In this document: positions 1 through 8,943 of the stretch, in pieces
Numbering within the stretch: the first letter of the stretch is position 1
Layout: every line of letters starts with the position of its first letter
Assembly: GCF_000466965.1 (NCBI RefSeq)
Contig: NZ_BATB01000026.1
Coordinates: 1 to 45,214, forward strand
Source: Limimaricola cinnabarinus LL-001
GTDB lineage: Bacteria > Pseudomonadota > Alphaproteobacteria > Rhodobacterales > Rhodobacteraceae
Direction of reading: 5' to 3'
Length of the DNA stretch: 45,214 nucleotides
Position numbers and translations under genes: made by a program
The notes under the pieces: model-generated
What the model was told of the DNA's origin: nothing
The model's database searches: none
Seen by the model: only the letters and a program-made list of their open reading frames with translations

Positions 1-87
1 GGATCGGGGAGCACCTCAGTCATCTTGGTTTCCTTCAGTTCTAAGTTTGGGCAACGCTTCCGGCGAGGAGGCGATCTTCCGGCGCGG

Positions 88-1185
88 TCAGGCCCGACCC
101 AGGAGCTTGTTGTATTTGGTCAGGAAGAGGTCGCGGCCCTTCATCATTCGCGTGACCCAATCGCCGAGCGTTGCGACCATCATGAACGAACTGCCGCGCT
201 TCGGCCCCAGCGGGACGAGGATCGGGGCCTTCTCGCCCCAGGGGGCATAGGGTTTGATCTCTTCGAGGCGCTTGCCGGCGGCGAGGGACTTCAGCGTTTT
301 CTCCAACCACGGTTTCTGGCGAGATATTCCGACGATGGTCATCGCATCGCCGGCGGCGGCGACATCCCCGGCGGCGAAGACGTTGGGCAGAGTGGACGGG
401 CGGAGATAGCCGTCGACCTTGATGCGACCATCAGCGGCGCGGTCCACGTCCGGCAGAGCGTCGGCCACCGACGTCTGCGCGCGCGACCCCACGGCCGGAA
501 CGATCAGGTCAGCCTCGATTTCACGCCCGTTCGACAGGGCGACGGTGCCGCCCTTTGGCCGATCCCGGCCAGGCAAGGTCTGGGCCCGGGCGCCGGTGAT
601 GACCTCCACCCCCATCGCCGCGAGCTTGGCGGCCAGCGAGGCGCCGAGCTTCGCGGGAAAGCCTGGGAAGAGCGCCGGGTCGCTGGCGACCAGGGTGACC
701 TTCTTTTCAGGGTGCGCATGGGCGATCTCGCCTGCCAACTCGGTGCCGACCGCCCCTGCGCCGATGATCAGAACCCGGGACGCGTCGCGCAGGGCGGCGT
801 TCCAGTGCGCATTGTCCGCCCGCAAGCCTTCGATGTCGCCCGTCGCGGATTTGAACGGTGCGGAATTCGACGAGCCGGTGGCCAGCACGATGGTGTCGCC
901 CGCAATCTGCGTGCCGTCGGCCAGCGTCACCCCGGTGCCGTCAATCGAAGCGGCCTCGCCCCGGATCACCCGCCCGCGCTTGAGCAGCCCGTCGTAGGGG
1001 ATCAGCGCCCGGTCCAGCAGCGCCGGGTCGACCATGGCGCGGATCATCGCAGGGGCGTGGGTGAAATGGCTGGCGCGCTCGATCAGGGTGACATCCATCA
1101 CCGCGTCCAGAGACTTTGCCAGGTCACTGCCCAGGTAGCCGCCACCAACGATGACAAGCTTCGGCTCGCGTGACTTCGGGCTCAT
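88..1185 (-). CDS. FAD-dependent pyridine nucleotide-disulfide oxidoreductase (NDH-2/AIF-like)
   Basis: A 365-residue flavoprotein, probably an NAD(P)H:quinone-type oxidoreductase. Visible motifs are an N-terminal dinucleotide fold (VIVGGGYLGSDLA, near residue 10), a second nucleotide fold in mid-protein (LIIGAGAVGTELAGEIA) and the FAD-contacting NVFAAGDVAA near residue 285. There is no CxxxxC redox-disulfide, which fits the NDH-2/AIFM2 side of the superfamily and not disulfide reductases. The start at 1185 is chosen because AAAAGGAGAG lies just upstream; a longer frame exists but has low-quality N-terminal sequence. The start overlaps the stop of the FMN reductase gene (ATGA), so the two are probably translationally coupled and act in one redox pathway. 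Substrate is not predictable. Confidence 0.88.
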   Translation of the reverse strand: MSPKSREPKLVIVGGGYLGSDLAKSLDAVMDVTLIERASHFTHAPAMIRAMVDPALLDRALIPYDGLLKRGRVIRGEAASIDGTGVTLADGTQIAGDTIVLATGSSNSAPFKSATGDIEGLRADNAHWNAALRDASRVLIIGAGAVGTELAGEIAHAHPEKKVTLVASDPALFPGFPAKLGASLAAKLAAMGVEVITGARAQTLPGRDRPKGGTVALSNGREIEADLIVPAVGSRAQTSVADALPDVDRAADGRIKVDGYLRPSTLPNVFAAGDVAAAGDAMTIVGISRQKPWLEKTLKSLAAGKRLEEIKPYAPWGEKAPILVPLGPKRGSSFMMVATLGDWVTRMMKGRDLFLTKYNKLLGRA

Positions 1186-1750
1186 GCGGCCTCTCCTTTT
1201 TGCGCCTGCTCCGTGACCAGCGCCGAGAGGGCGGCGTCCAGCGCCGCGATGTCCTCGGCGCGGGTGAGCGATGCGGTGTCGGCATTCCAGCTTCGCCCCA
1301 TGTGCCGATCCCTTGCACGCCACGCAGGTCGGCCCCGAAGAATGGCGCCAGTTGTGCTTGATGGCCCAGCACGCCCGCGCCGGCGCGCGGCCCCGGGGTG
1401 GCGGCGAGGAAGACGACCGGCTTGTTCTGCCAGACCTTCATGTCGATCCGGCTCATCCAATCAAAGAGGTTCTTCCAGGCGGACGTGACCGTGCCGTTAT
1501 GCTCCGCGAAGGAGACCAGCACCGCATCCGCCGCGCCGATCGTGTCAAAGAAGCTCCGGGCAGCCTGCGGGATACCGGACGCACGCTCGCGATCGATGGA
1601 GTAGATCGGCATTTCGAAGTCGGTCAGGTTGACAAAGGCGACCTCCGCTTCCTGCGACATCTTGGACTGGAAGCGCGCGGCCGCGAATTCGATCAGGGCG
1701 CGGTTGATGGAATTGCTGCTGTTTGTAGCCGCGAAAGCGAGGATTTTCAT
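1182..1750 (-). CDS. NADPH-dependent FMN reductase family protein, frameshifted
   Basis: Flavodoxin-fold reductase of about 189 residues once corrected. The N-terminus (KILAFAATNSSNSINRALI) is the phosphate-binding loop of the NADPH-dependent FMN/azo/quinone reductase family, and FAEHNGTVTSAWKNLFDW is the typical second flavin-binding segment. The frame breaks near 1291-1293: upstream it ends GTWGE, and the -1 frame continues SWNADTASLTRAEDIAALD to a stop at 1182. Restoring one A (AA to AAA in coding sense) rejoins it exactly, so this is likely a sequence error. It sits 51 nt downstream of doxX and overlaps the oxidoreductase start by ATGA. Probable role: reduction of flavin, quinone or an electrophile. 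Confidence 0.85.
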
Positions 1751-1801
1751 GGGCCAACTCCGTTCTGATCTTGAAGCAGGGGCAGGATGACTGAACGCCA
1801 A

Positions 1802-2158
1802 TCAGGCGCGGCCGAGGTAGGCGGGAATCTGTGCGCGATGGAGGTAGAGGACACCTGCGCTGAGCAGGCCGAGGACGATGGAAGGGACGGCTGACGGACC
1901 AAGAACGAGCCAGTGAGCCAGCGCCGCGCCAACCATCGTGGCACCAAGCAGGCCCGCGCCCACGACTTGACGGCCGGGCAGCCAGAGCAGAACCGCACCG
2001 GCGATTTCGACGATCCCGGTGAGATACCGGAACCACTGGCCCAGCCCTATCGTGTCGTAGGTTGCGACCATCATCTCGGCACCGGCAAGTTTGGCGGCAC
2101 CGGCTCCGACGAAGGCTATTGTCAAAAGGACGCGCAGGCCGAGCGAGATGTATTTCAT
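1802..2158 (-). CDS. DoxX family membrane protein
   Basis: A 118-residue protein with four hydrophobic segments and a short basic start, typical in length and pattern of the DoxX/DUF4870-like group (first helix with FVGAGAAKLAG, then YLTGIVEIAGAVLL). DoxX relatives are inner-membrane proteins often found with redox enzymes, but their chemistry is mostly unknown. It is first in a minus-strand cassette with the FMN reductase and FAD oxidoreductase and is divergent from a LysR regulator, suggesting inducible expression in response to a redox or electrophile signal. Start at 2158 is the only reasonable one. Confidence 0.82.
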   Translation of the reverse strand: MKYISLGLRVLLTIAFVGAGAAKLAGAEMMVATYDTIGLGQWFRYLTGIVEIAGAVLLWLPGRQVVGAGLLGATMVGAALAHWLVLGPSAVPSIVLGLLSAGVLYLHRAQIPAYLGRA

Positions 2159-2216
2159 GACGTTCGTTCTCTGTGTTCATGTGTGGGCGGTTGACCCTGT
2201 AAGTGCCACCGGTCGG

Positions 2217-2247
2217 TGATGCGCACCAGATACTGAGTTGCGCATCA
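2217..2247. promoter_or_regulatory. Inverted repeat in doxX-LysR intergenic region, candidate operator
   Basis: TGATGCGCA (2217-2225) and TGCGCATCA (2239-2247) form a perfect 9-bp inverted repeat around a 13-nt spacer, in the 132-nt gap between the divergent doxX and LysR genes. A further GATGCG half-site lies at about 2259. Spacing and position fit a LysR recognition site serving both promoters. This is inferred from position and symmetry only. Confidence 0.5.
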
Positions 2248-2290
2248 TATGCGCGTTGATGCGACATCGTTGGACTGCTAACCAGGTCAC

Positions 2291-3139
2291 ATGCAACATT
2301 GGACGGAACTTCGAACTGCGCTCATGCTCGCCCGCCATGGCACCGTCAGCGCGGCAGCGGAGGCGCTCGGCGTGCATAGGGCCACCGTCAATCGGCACGT
2401 CGATACGCTGGAGACGGCGTTCCAGACCCGGCTGTTTCAGCGCCACGCCCGTGGCTATACGCTGACGGAGAGCGGCCAGGAGATGCTGGAGGTTGCCCAT
2501 CGCGCCGACGAGATGTTCGCCGATCTCGCCGGCCGCAACCGGGGGCGTTCGGGCAGGCTGTCGGGCAAGCTCGTCGTGACTGCCCTCGCGGGCGTCGCAC
2601 CGCTGATCACGCCGGCGCTGCGGGAGTTCCATTTCGACCACCCGGAGATCGAGCTGGAGTTCACGGCCACGACCAACCTGGCGCGCCTCGAGCACGGCGA
2701 GGCGCATGTCGCCTTTCGCGCCGGTGCCAAACCGCAGACCCCGGACTACGTGGTCAAACTGTTCCGCCATGTCCGCTTCGGCCTCTATGCCAGCCGCGAT
2801 TATGTCCGCAGGCGCGGGGGACCGGACATCGGCAGGCTGGACGGCCACAGCTTCGTCGGCTCGGTGGACGAAACCTCGCGGCTGCCGTTCGTGGGGTGGA
2901 TGCGGGAAAACCTCAGTGCGGGCACGATGCTGATCAAGGTGACGGACCCGCAGGTTCTCGGCGCGGCCGTCAAGGACGGCATGGGCACCGGGTTCCTCGG
3001 CGAGCACGACGCAGCCCGGGACCCGGACCTCATCGAGATCCTGCCCCCGTCAGAAGAATGGTCGGCGCCGATATGGGTTGTCACTCACGCCGACCTTCAT
3101 CGCACAGAAAAAGTGCAGCGGTTCCTCGAGAAGCTTTGA
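2291..3139 (+). CDS. LysR family transcriptional regulator
   Basis: A 282-residue regulator. Residues about 5-65 form the winged helix-turn-helix (HGTVSAAAEALGVHRATVNR with DTLETAFQTRLFQR following), and from about residue 90 the LysR substrate-binding domain begins (GKLVVTALAGVAPLITPAL). It is divergent from the doxX-FMN reductase-FAD oxidoreductase cassette, which is the usual arrangement for a LysR regulator and its target, so it probably controls that cassette. The effector cannot be predicted. Downstream the sequence runs into IS debris about 200 bp past the stop. Confidence 0.9.
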   Translation: MQHWTELRTALMLARHGTVSAAAEALGVHRATVNRHVDTLETAFQTRLFQRHARGYTLTESGQEMLEVAHRADEMFADLAGRNRGRSGRLSGKLVVTALAGVAPLITPALREFHFDHPEIELEFTATTNLARLEHGEAHVAFRAGAKPQTPDYVVKLFRHVRFGLYASRDYVRRRGGPDIGRLDGHSFVGSVDETSRLPFVGWMRENLSAGTMLIKVTDPQVLGAAVKDGMGTGFLGEHDAARDPDLIEILPPSEEWSAPIWVVTHADLHRTEKVQRFLEKL

Positions 3140-3336
3140 ACCGCAGCTTTGGATTATGCGGTGCTTCGCCCCGAGGGACGCTTAGCTGAGCAGTTCTTTT
3201 GCGGCGAGCGAGCAGCCGTCAGGATCAACTGCCGTTCGTCCCGAGATCAAACATCAGTGACGGAGTCCTTGAGCCTCCGCTATGGGCCGCTCATTCCAGT
3301 TAGCTGCCGATATTTGAACGGCAGCTTCGTTCCGCC

Positions 3337-3950
3337 TTGGCAACGGACGCGCGTCTGCTGCGGGCACTCGAAGACGAGAACGCCAAGCTCAAGAAGCTGC
3401 TGGCCGAGCAGATGCTCGACAACGCCATCCTGCGGGCTGTCGCGGCAAAAAATGGTAGCGCCCGGCGTCAGGCACTGGCGGTGGATCGATCGAGCGTGCG
3501 CTACCGCAGCGTTCGGCCCCGACGGTCGCCATTGGCGCGCCATTGATGGAGTGGATGGCGGACAAAAGCTCGCCCTCGCTATCGGGGCAACGAGTGGCTC
3601 GGGAGCTCGACACGCTCATCGCTCGGCGGGGCCAGCCTCTGACCATCGTCAGCGACAACGGGACGAAGTGCACCTCCATGGCCATCCTGGCCTGGAGCCA
3701 GCGCACGGCGGTTGGCTGGCATTACATCGCGCCCGGCAAGCCGATGCAGAACGGCTTCGTCGAGAGCTTCAACGGCCGGCTCCGCGACGAGTTGCTCAAC
3801 GAGGTGCTGTTCTCGACGCTCGGCGATGCCCGGCGTCAAATCCAGGCATGGCAGCTCGATTACAACCTGCACCGCCCCCACTCAGCCTTGGGCAACATCC
3901 CTCCCGCCGAATTCGCCATGAAGACAGCACTGGAACAGACGGCCGCATAG
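3337..3950 (+). pseudogene. Transposase orfA/orfB remnant, multiply deleted
   Basis: Frame 3337-3546 runs from the orfA C-terminus (LLAEQMLDNAILRAVAAK) straight into an orfB fragment ([16 protein letters not shown]), skipping the orfA stop and the first part of orfB. Frame 3543-3950 then holds the C-terminal integrase core: [19 protein letters not shown] carrying the second acidic residue, and [14 protein letters not shown] with the catalytic Glu, ending in [15 protein letters not shown]. The segment between, with the first catalytic Asp, is absent. So at least two internal deletions and a frame change have removed about half of the transposase; it cannot be active by itself. Confidence 0.82.
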
Positions 3951-4008
3951 CCTCAAATACCACCCACGGATTCTCCGTCAAACCGGAGGAAAGACGGGTC
4001 TCAGGTCA
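3337..4008 (+). mobile_element. Degenerate IS3-family (IS407-like group) insertion sequence remnant
   Basis: Contains the 3' end of an orfA (leucine-zipper region rich in ALEDENAKLKKLLAEQMLDNA) and a collapsed orfB. The right end resembles IS3-type termini: it finishes in TCAGGTCA at 4001-4008 after a short leader beyond the orfB stop. No matching TGACCTGA end is seen to the left between 3140 and 3336, so the left end is missing. The 197 nt between the LysR stop and this remnant hold nothing I can assign. The element is dead. Confidence 0.8.
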
Positions 4009-4040
4009 CTCAGGCACGTGCCCGTCTGAGGCGCAATAGA

Positions 4041-4066
4041 AAGGGGCGGCCCGAAAGCCGCCCCTT
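4041..4066 (-). terminator. Intrinsic terminator after DAHP synthase
   Basis: Perfect hairpin with arms AAGGGGCGGC and GCCGCCCCTT around a 6-nt loop, 26 nt past the stop of the DAHP synthase gene on the minus strand, followed in that direction by TTCTATT. Confidence 0.8.
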
Positions 4067-4092
4067 CGACCCTACCATCCGATGCGGAGCGA

Positions 4093-5463
4093 TCAGACCG
4101 CCTTGGCGGCCTGCATTCCGGCCCGGCGCGACGACAGTTCCTCGGCCACGAGAAAAGCCAGCTCCAGCGATTGCGAAGCGTTGAGGCGCGGATCGCAGGC
4201 GGTGTGATAGCGGTCCGACAGATCCTCGTCGGTCACGGCGCGGACGCCGCCGGTGCATTCGGTCACGTCGGCGCCGGTCATCTCGAAATGCACGCCACCG
4301 GGGATCGTGCCCTCGGCGTTGTGCACACCGAAGAACTCGCGCACCTCGCGCAGCACGCTCTCGAAGGGGCGCGTCTTGTAGCCCGAGGAGGATTTGATGG
4401 TGTTGCCATGCATCGGATCGCACGACCACGTCACCTTGGCACCCTCTTCCTGCACCGCCTTGATCAGGCGCGGCAGATGCTCGCCCACGGAGCCCGCGCC
4501 AAAGCGCGCGATCAGGGTCAGGCGACCCTCTTCGTTGAGCGGGTTGAGCTTGGCCATCAGCGCCTTCAGATGCCCGGTGGTCATCGAGGGCCCGCATTTC
4601 AGGCCGATCGGGTTCTGCACGCCGCTGGCGAACTCGACATGCGCGCCGTCGGGCTGACGGGTGCGGTCGCCGATCCAGATCATGTGACCCGACCCCGCGA
4701 GCCACTTGCCCGAGGTGGAATCCACGCGGGTCAGCGCCTCTTCGTACTCCAAGAGCAGCGCCTCGTGCGAGGTGAAGAACTCCACCGTCTGCAGCGCATG
4801 CGCGGCCTCGTCACGGATGCCGGCGGCCTCCATGAAGTCGAGCGCATCGGTGATGCGGTTGGCCATGTCGCGGTACTTCTCGGCCTCGGGCGCGCCGATG
4901 AAACCCAGCGTCCAGGCGTGGACCTTGTGCACGTCGGCATAGCCGCCGGTGGAGAAGGCGCGCAGCAGGTTCAGCGTGCCCGCGGCCTGCGTGTAGGCCT
5001 GCAACATTCGTTCGGGGTCGGGAATCCGGGCTTCGGGGGTGAAATCGAAGCCGTTGATGATGTCGCCGCGGTAGCTCGGCAACTCGACGCCATTCGCGGT
5101 TTCGGTCGGCGCGGAGCGCGGCTTGGCGAACTGGCCGGCCATGCGACCCACCTTCACCACCGGCACCTTGGCGCCGAAGGTCAGCACCACCGCCATCTGC
5201 AGCATCACCTTGAAGGTGTCACGGATATGGTCGGCGTTGAAGGCGGCGAAGCTCTCGGCGCAGTCGCCGCCCTGCAGCAGAAACGCCTCGCCGCGCCCGG
5301 CGGCGGCGAGCTTGGCGCGCAGGCGGCGCGCCTCGCCCGCGAAGACCAGCGGCGGATAGGAGGCAAGACGCGCCTCGACGGCGGAGAGACGCTCCGCGTC
5401 GGTATAATCGGGCATCTGCACCCGCGGCTTGGCGCGCCAGTCGGCCTTTTTCCACTCGGTCAT
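4093..5463 (-). CDS. 3-deoxy-7-phosphoheptulonate synthase, class II
   Basis: First enzyme of the shikimate pathway, condensing phosphoenolpyruvate and erythrose 4-phosphate. It is 456 residues, normal for plant-like class II enzymes. Signature segments: LQGGDCAES near residue 65, [13 protein letters not shown] near 115, SCDPMHGNT near 345 and [15 protein letters not shown] near 385, which include the metal-binding Cys, His, Glu and Asp positions of the family. Start 5463 has GGAG 8 nt upstream; an in-frame ATG two codons earlier (5469) is too close to that site. It is a single-gene unit with its own terminator. No fused chorismate mutase domain is present. Confidence 0.95.
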   Translation of the reverse strand: MTEWKKADWRAKPRVQMPDYTDAERLSAVEARLASYPPLVFAGEARRLRAKLAAAGRGEAFLLQGGDCAESFAAFNADHIRDTFKVMLQMAVVLTFGAKVPVVKVGRMAGQFAKPRSAPTETANGVELPSYRGDIINGFDFTPEARIPDPERMLQAYTQAAGTLNLLRAFSTGGYADVHKVHAWTLGFIGAPEAEKYRDMANRITDALDFMEAAGIRDEAAHALQTVEFFTSHEALLLEYEEALTRVDSTSGKWLAGSGHMIWIGDRTRQPDGAHVEFASGVQNPIGLKCGPSMTTGHLKALMAKLNPLNEEGRLTLIARFGAGSVGEHLPRLIKAVQEEGAKVTWSCDPMHGNTIKSSSGYKTRPFESVLREVREFFGVHNAEGTIPGGVHFEMTGADVTECTGGVRAVTDEDLSDRYHTACDPRLNASQSLELAFLVAEELSSRRAGMQAAKAV

Positions 5464-5674
5464 GGTCATCGCTCCAATGGAGGCTTCGGGAATATCGGCG
5501 GTCTCTATAGCGCGCATGGGCGGGCGGGCCAACGCGAAATGCCGCGTCGCGGCCATATCATGGGTCGGTTTGCCCGCCGCGTCGCCGCTGTCGGGCGCAC
5601 TTGATGCGGGCGAGCAAACCTGTTTCGGTCCTGGGCAACCGTGGCACGCCGCCACGGGTCAGGCCGGGCGCGAC

Positions 5675-6682
5675 ATGACAGACGACACCACGATCTCCCT
5701 TGGCTCAGGCGATCCGGGCCGCCCGCGGCGCTTCGTCTTCGTGCTGCTGCCGAATTTCACCATGCTGTGTTTCGCCTGCGCGGTCGAGGCGCTTCGGATC
5801 GCCAACCGCATGGCGGGCCGCGAGATCTATAGCTGGACGCTAGCGGGCGATGGCGGCGAGACAGCGATCTGCTCGAACGGCACGGTGTTCAAGCTCGACA
5901 TGGATCTCGACGAGCTGACACGCGACGACACGGTGATGCTTTGCGGCGGTCTCGACGTGCAGTCGGCGAGCACCAAGCGGATGCTGAACTGGATCAGGCG
6001 CGAGGCGCGGCGCGGCGCGGTGATGGCCGGGCTGTGCACCGCCGGTTATACGCTGGCCAAGGCGGGTCTGCTCGACGGCAAGAAGGCGACGATCCATTGG
6101 GAGAACCAGGACAGTTTCGCCGAGGAGTTCGAGGAGGTGACGCTCACCCGGTCGGTCTTCGTGGTCGATGGCAACCGGATCACCACGGCGGGCGGTACCG
6201 CCTCGATCGACCTGATGCTCAAGCTCATTGCCGACGATCATGGCGAGGATCTCGCCAACGCGGTGGCCGATCAGCTCATCTATTCGTCGATCCGCACCGA
6301 TCAGGATACGCAGCGCCTGTCGACGCCGACCCGGATGGGCGTGCGCCACCCCAAGCTCGCGCAGGTCATCAAGGCCATGGAAAAGGCGATCGAGGAGCCG
6401 ATCAGCCCGGCCATTCTGGCCGAGCGCACCGGCATGTCGACGCGTCAGCTCGAACGGCTGTTCCGCCGCTATCTCAACCGCAGCCCCAAGCGATACTACA
6501 TGGAGTTGCGCCTGAGCCGTGCGCGCAACCTTCTGATGCAGACCGACATGAGCGTGATCAACGTGGCGCTGGCCTGCGGTTTCGCCTCACCCTCGCACTT
6601 CTCCAAATGCTACCGCGCGCATTACCAGACCACGCCCTACCGCGAACGCGGCAGCCACGGCGCGCGCCTTGCCCCGCAGTAG
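5675..6682 (+). CDS. GlxA family (AraC-type) transcriptional regulator
   Basis: A 335-residue regulator: an N-terminal DJ-1/PfpI-like domain (residues about 15-195; the nucleophile-elbow region reads AGLCTAGYTLA) and a C-terminal AraC pair of helix-turn-helix motifs (ILAERTGMSTRQLERLFRR and VALACGFASPSHFSKCYR). Start 5675 gives the usual family N-terminus; the longer open frame upstream lacks similarity. It lies 140 nt upstream of the branched-chain amino acid transporter operon in the same direction and divergent from DAHP synthase. GlxA relatives often control amino acid, betaine or carnitine catabolism, so regulation of the liv operon is plausible but unproven. Confidence 0.9.
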   Translation: MTDDTTISLGSGDPGRPRRFVFVLLPNFTMLCFACAVEALRIANRMAGREIYSWTLAGDGGETAICSNGTVFKLDMDLDELTRDDTVMLCGGLDVQSASTKRMLNWIRREARRGAVMAGLCTAGYTLAKAGLLDGKKATIHWENQDSFAEEFEEVTLTRSVFVVDGNRITTAGGTASIDLMLKLIADDHGEDLANAVADQLIYSSIRTDQDTQRLSTPTRMGVRHPKLAQVIKAMEKAIEEPISPAILAERTGMSTRQLERLFRRYLNRSPKRYYMELRLSRARNLLMQTDMSVINVALACGFASPSHFSKCYRAHYQTTPYRERGSHGARLAPQ

Positions 6683-6822
6683 CTTTGGCCGGTCGAAAGC
6701 GTCGGCGACTCGGACCGGAACGGTGCGTCGTTCTCCTTACGGCAGGCTTGCGCAACCACTTTCTTTTCGCATGAGCGACGTCTAGCGTGCCTGTATAAAA
6801 ATCAATCGTCAGGGAGACGAAC

Positions 6823-8019
6823 ATGAAGAAACTGCTGCTGGCTTCCGCCGCGACCGCGCTCGTCGCGGGCTCCGCCATGGCCGAAAGCCACATGGGTCCG
6901 GTCAAGATCGGCATCATTCTCGGCTTCACCGGCCCGCTCGAGTCGATCACGCCCGACATGGCTGGCGGCGCGGAGCTGGCGATCAACGAAGTCAACGAAT
7001 CCGGCGCCTTCATGGACGGTGCTACGATCGAGGCCGTGCGCGCGGATTCCACCTGTATCGACAGCGCCGCCGCGACCGCCGCGGCCGAGCGCCTGATCAC
7101 CAATGACGGCGTCGCCGGCATCATGGGCGCCGACTGTTCGGGTGTCACCGGCGCGATCTTGCAGAACGTCGCGCGCGCCAACGGCGTGGTGATGATCTCG
7201 CCCTCTGCCACCTCGCCCGCCCTGTCGGAAGCCGAGGATGACGGGCTGTTCTTCCGCACCGCGCCCTCCGACGCCCGTCAGGGCGAGATCATGTCCAAAG
7301 TCATCATGGACCGTGGCATCGATGAGGTCGCGCTCACCTACACCAACAACGATTACGGCAAGGGTCTCGCCGACAGCTTCCAGAAGGCCTTCGAGGCCGA
7401 TGGCGGCTCGGTGACCATCTCGGCGGCGCATGAGGACGGCAAGGCCGACTACTCCGCCGAGGTCGGCGCGCTGGCCTCCGCCGGTGGCGCGGCGCTCGTG
7501 GTGGCGGGCTACACCGATCAGGGCGGCAAGGGCATCATTCAGGCCTCGGTCGACTCGGGCGCGTTCGACACCTTCGTACTGCCCGACGGCATGATCGGCC
7601 AGCAGATCGTCGACGATCTCGGCTCGGCGCTCGACGGCTCCTTCGGCCAGCTTCCGGGCTCGGACAGCGAAGGCTCGGCCATCTTTCAGGAAATGGCGAC
7701 CGAGGCGGGCATCGACCCGACCGGCGTCTATACCGGAGAGAGCTACGACGCCGCCGCGCTGCTGATCCTCGCCATGGCGAAGGCGGGCTCGACCTCGGCC
7801 GCCGATTACGCGGGCGAGATCATGGACATCGCCAACGCCCCGGGCGAGCAGATCCTGCCCGGCGACCTGGCCAAGGCGCTTGAGCTGATCGAGGCCGGCG
7901 AGGAGATCGACTATGTCGGCGCCACCGCCGTGGAACTGGTCGAGCCGGGCGAGAGCGCTGGCACCTTCAAGGAGATCGAGATCAAGGACGGTGCCATCGA
8001 AACCGTCGGCTTCCGCTGA
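6823..8019 (+). CDS. livK: Branched-chain amino acid ABC transporter substrate-binding protein
   Basis: Periplasmic binding protein of 398 residues in the Leu/Ile/Val-binding (Peripla_BP_6) family. A Sec signal peptide is clear (KK start, hydrophobic core, cleavage near SAMA-ES at about residue 20). Family landmarks are VKIGIILGFTGPLES at the mature N-terminus, the GIMGADCSGVTGA hinge region and YTNNDYGKGLADSF. Start 6823 follows AGGGAG by 6 nt; TATAAA at 6794 may be part of the promoter but no good -35 is seen. It is first in a six-gene transporter operon. The ligand could be any amino acid or amide; LIV is the default guess. Confidence 0.93.
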   Translation: MKKLLLASAATALVAGSAMAESHMGPVKIGIILGFTGPLESITPDMAGGAELAINEVNESGAFMDGATIEAVRADSTCIDSAAATAAAERLITNDGVAGIMGADCSGVTGAILQNVARANGVVMISPSATSPALSEAEDDGLFFRTAPSDARQGEIMSKVIMDRGIDEVALTYTNNDYGKGLADSFQKAFEADGGSVTISAAHEDGKADYSAEVGALASAGGAALVVAGYTDQGGKGIIQASVDSGAFDTFVLPDGMIGQQIVDDLGSALDGSFGQLPGSDSEGSAIFQEMATEAGIDPTGVYTGESYDAAALLILAMAKAGSTSAADYAGEIMDIANAPGEQILPGDLAKALELIEAGEEIDYVGATAVELVEPGESAGTFKEIEIKDGAIETVGFR

Positions 8020-8119
8020 TCCAAGCCGCGCCGTGCCCCTCGGGGCGCGGCGCATTCCTCAACAAGAACATGGCCCAGACCCCCGAAACTTCGGGGAAAC
8101 CGGGTCGATCGGGGACCAG

Positions 8120-8904
8120 ATGATCACTGTCGAGAACCTTCACCGCCACTTCGGCGGTTTTCACGCCGTGGACGGCGCCAGCCTGCGGATCGAGACCGGC
8201 TCGATTACCGGGCTCATCGGCCCGAATGGCGCAGGAAAGACAACGCTTTTCAATGTTATAGCCGGCAGACTTCCACCGACGTCGGGGCGCGTCACCATGG
8301 ATGGCGAAGACATCACCGGCCTGCCGCCGCACGAGCTTTTCAGCAAGGGTCTGCTGCGCACCTTCCAGATCGCGCATGAGTTCTCCTCGATGACGGTGCG
8401 CGAGAACCTGATGATGGTGCCCGAGGGCCAGCATGGCGAGACGCTTTGGAACGCTTGGTTCGGACGGGGCAAGATCGCGGCGCAGGAACGGGAGCTTGCG
8501 AAGAAGGCCGACGAGGTTCTTGATTTCCTGACGATTTCCCATCTCGCCGATGAGCGCGCGGGCAATCTTTCGGGCGGCCAGAAAAAGCTTCTGGAGTTGG
8601 GCCGCACGATGATGGTGGACGCCAAGATCGTGTTCCTCGATGAGGTCGGCGCCGGCGTGAACCGCACGCTTCTCAACACCATCGGCGACGCCATCGTGCG
8701 GCTCAACAAGGAGCGCGGCTACACCTTCTGCGTGATCGAGCACGACATGGATTTCATCGGTCGGCTCTGCGACCCGGTGATCGTCATGGCCGAGGGCAAG
8801 GTTCTGGCCCAGGCTCCGCCGACAGCATCATGAAGAACGAGGCGGTGATCGAGGCCTATCTCGGCACCGGTCTCAAGAACAAGACCGTCGGGGAGACGGC
8901 ATGA
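8120..8904 (+). CDS. livG: Branched-chain amino acid ABC transporter ATP-binding protein LivG, frameshifted
   Basis: ATPase of the transporter. Walker A GPNGAGKTT near residue 35, the signature LSGGQKK and Walker B VFLDEVGAG are all visible; DEVGAG replaces the more common DEPAAG. As given, the frame stops at 8833 after GKVLAQ. The other frame continues with MKNEAVIEAYLGTG to a stop at 8902-8904, which is the standard LivG C-terminus. Adding one G to the GG at 8812-8813 gives GKVLAQGSADSIMKNEAV, so the gene is almost certainly intact in the organism (261 residues). Start 8120 lies 100 nt after the binding-protein gene. Confidence 0.92.
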
Positions 8905-8943
8905 GAGGACGAAATTTGCGCAATTCAGGAAAGATGAACCGCC

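Noticed and set aside
1182..1750. FMN reductase as a true pseudogene
   Set aside because: One base restores a full family-length protein, and the same type of break occurs in essential genes here.
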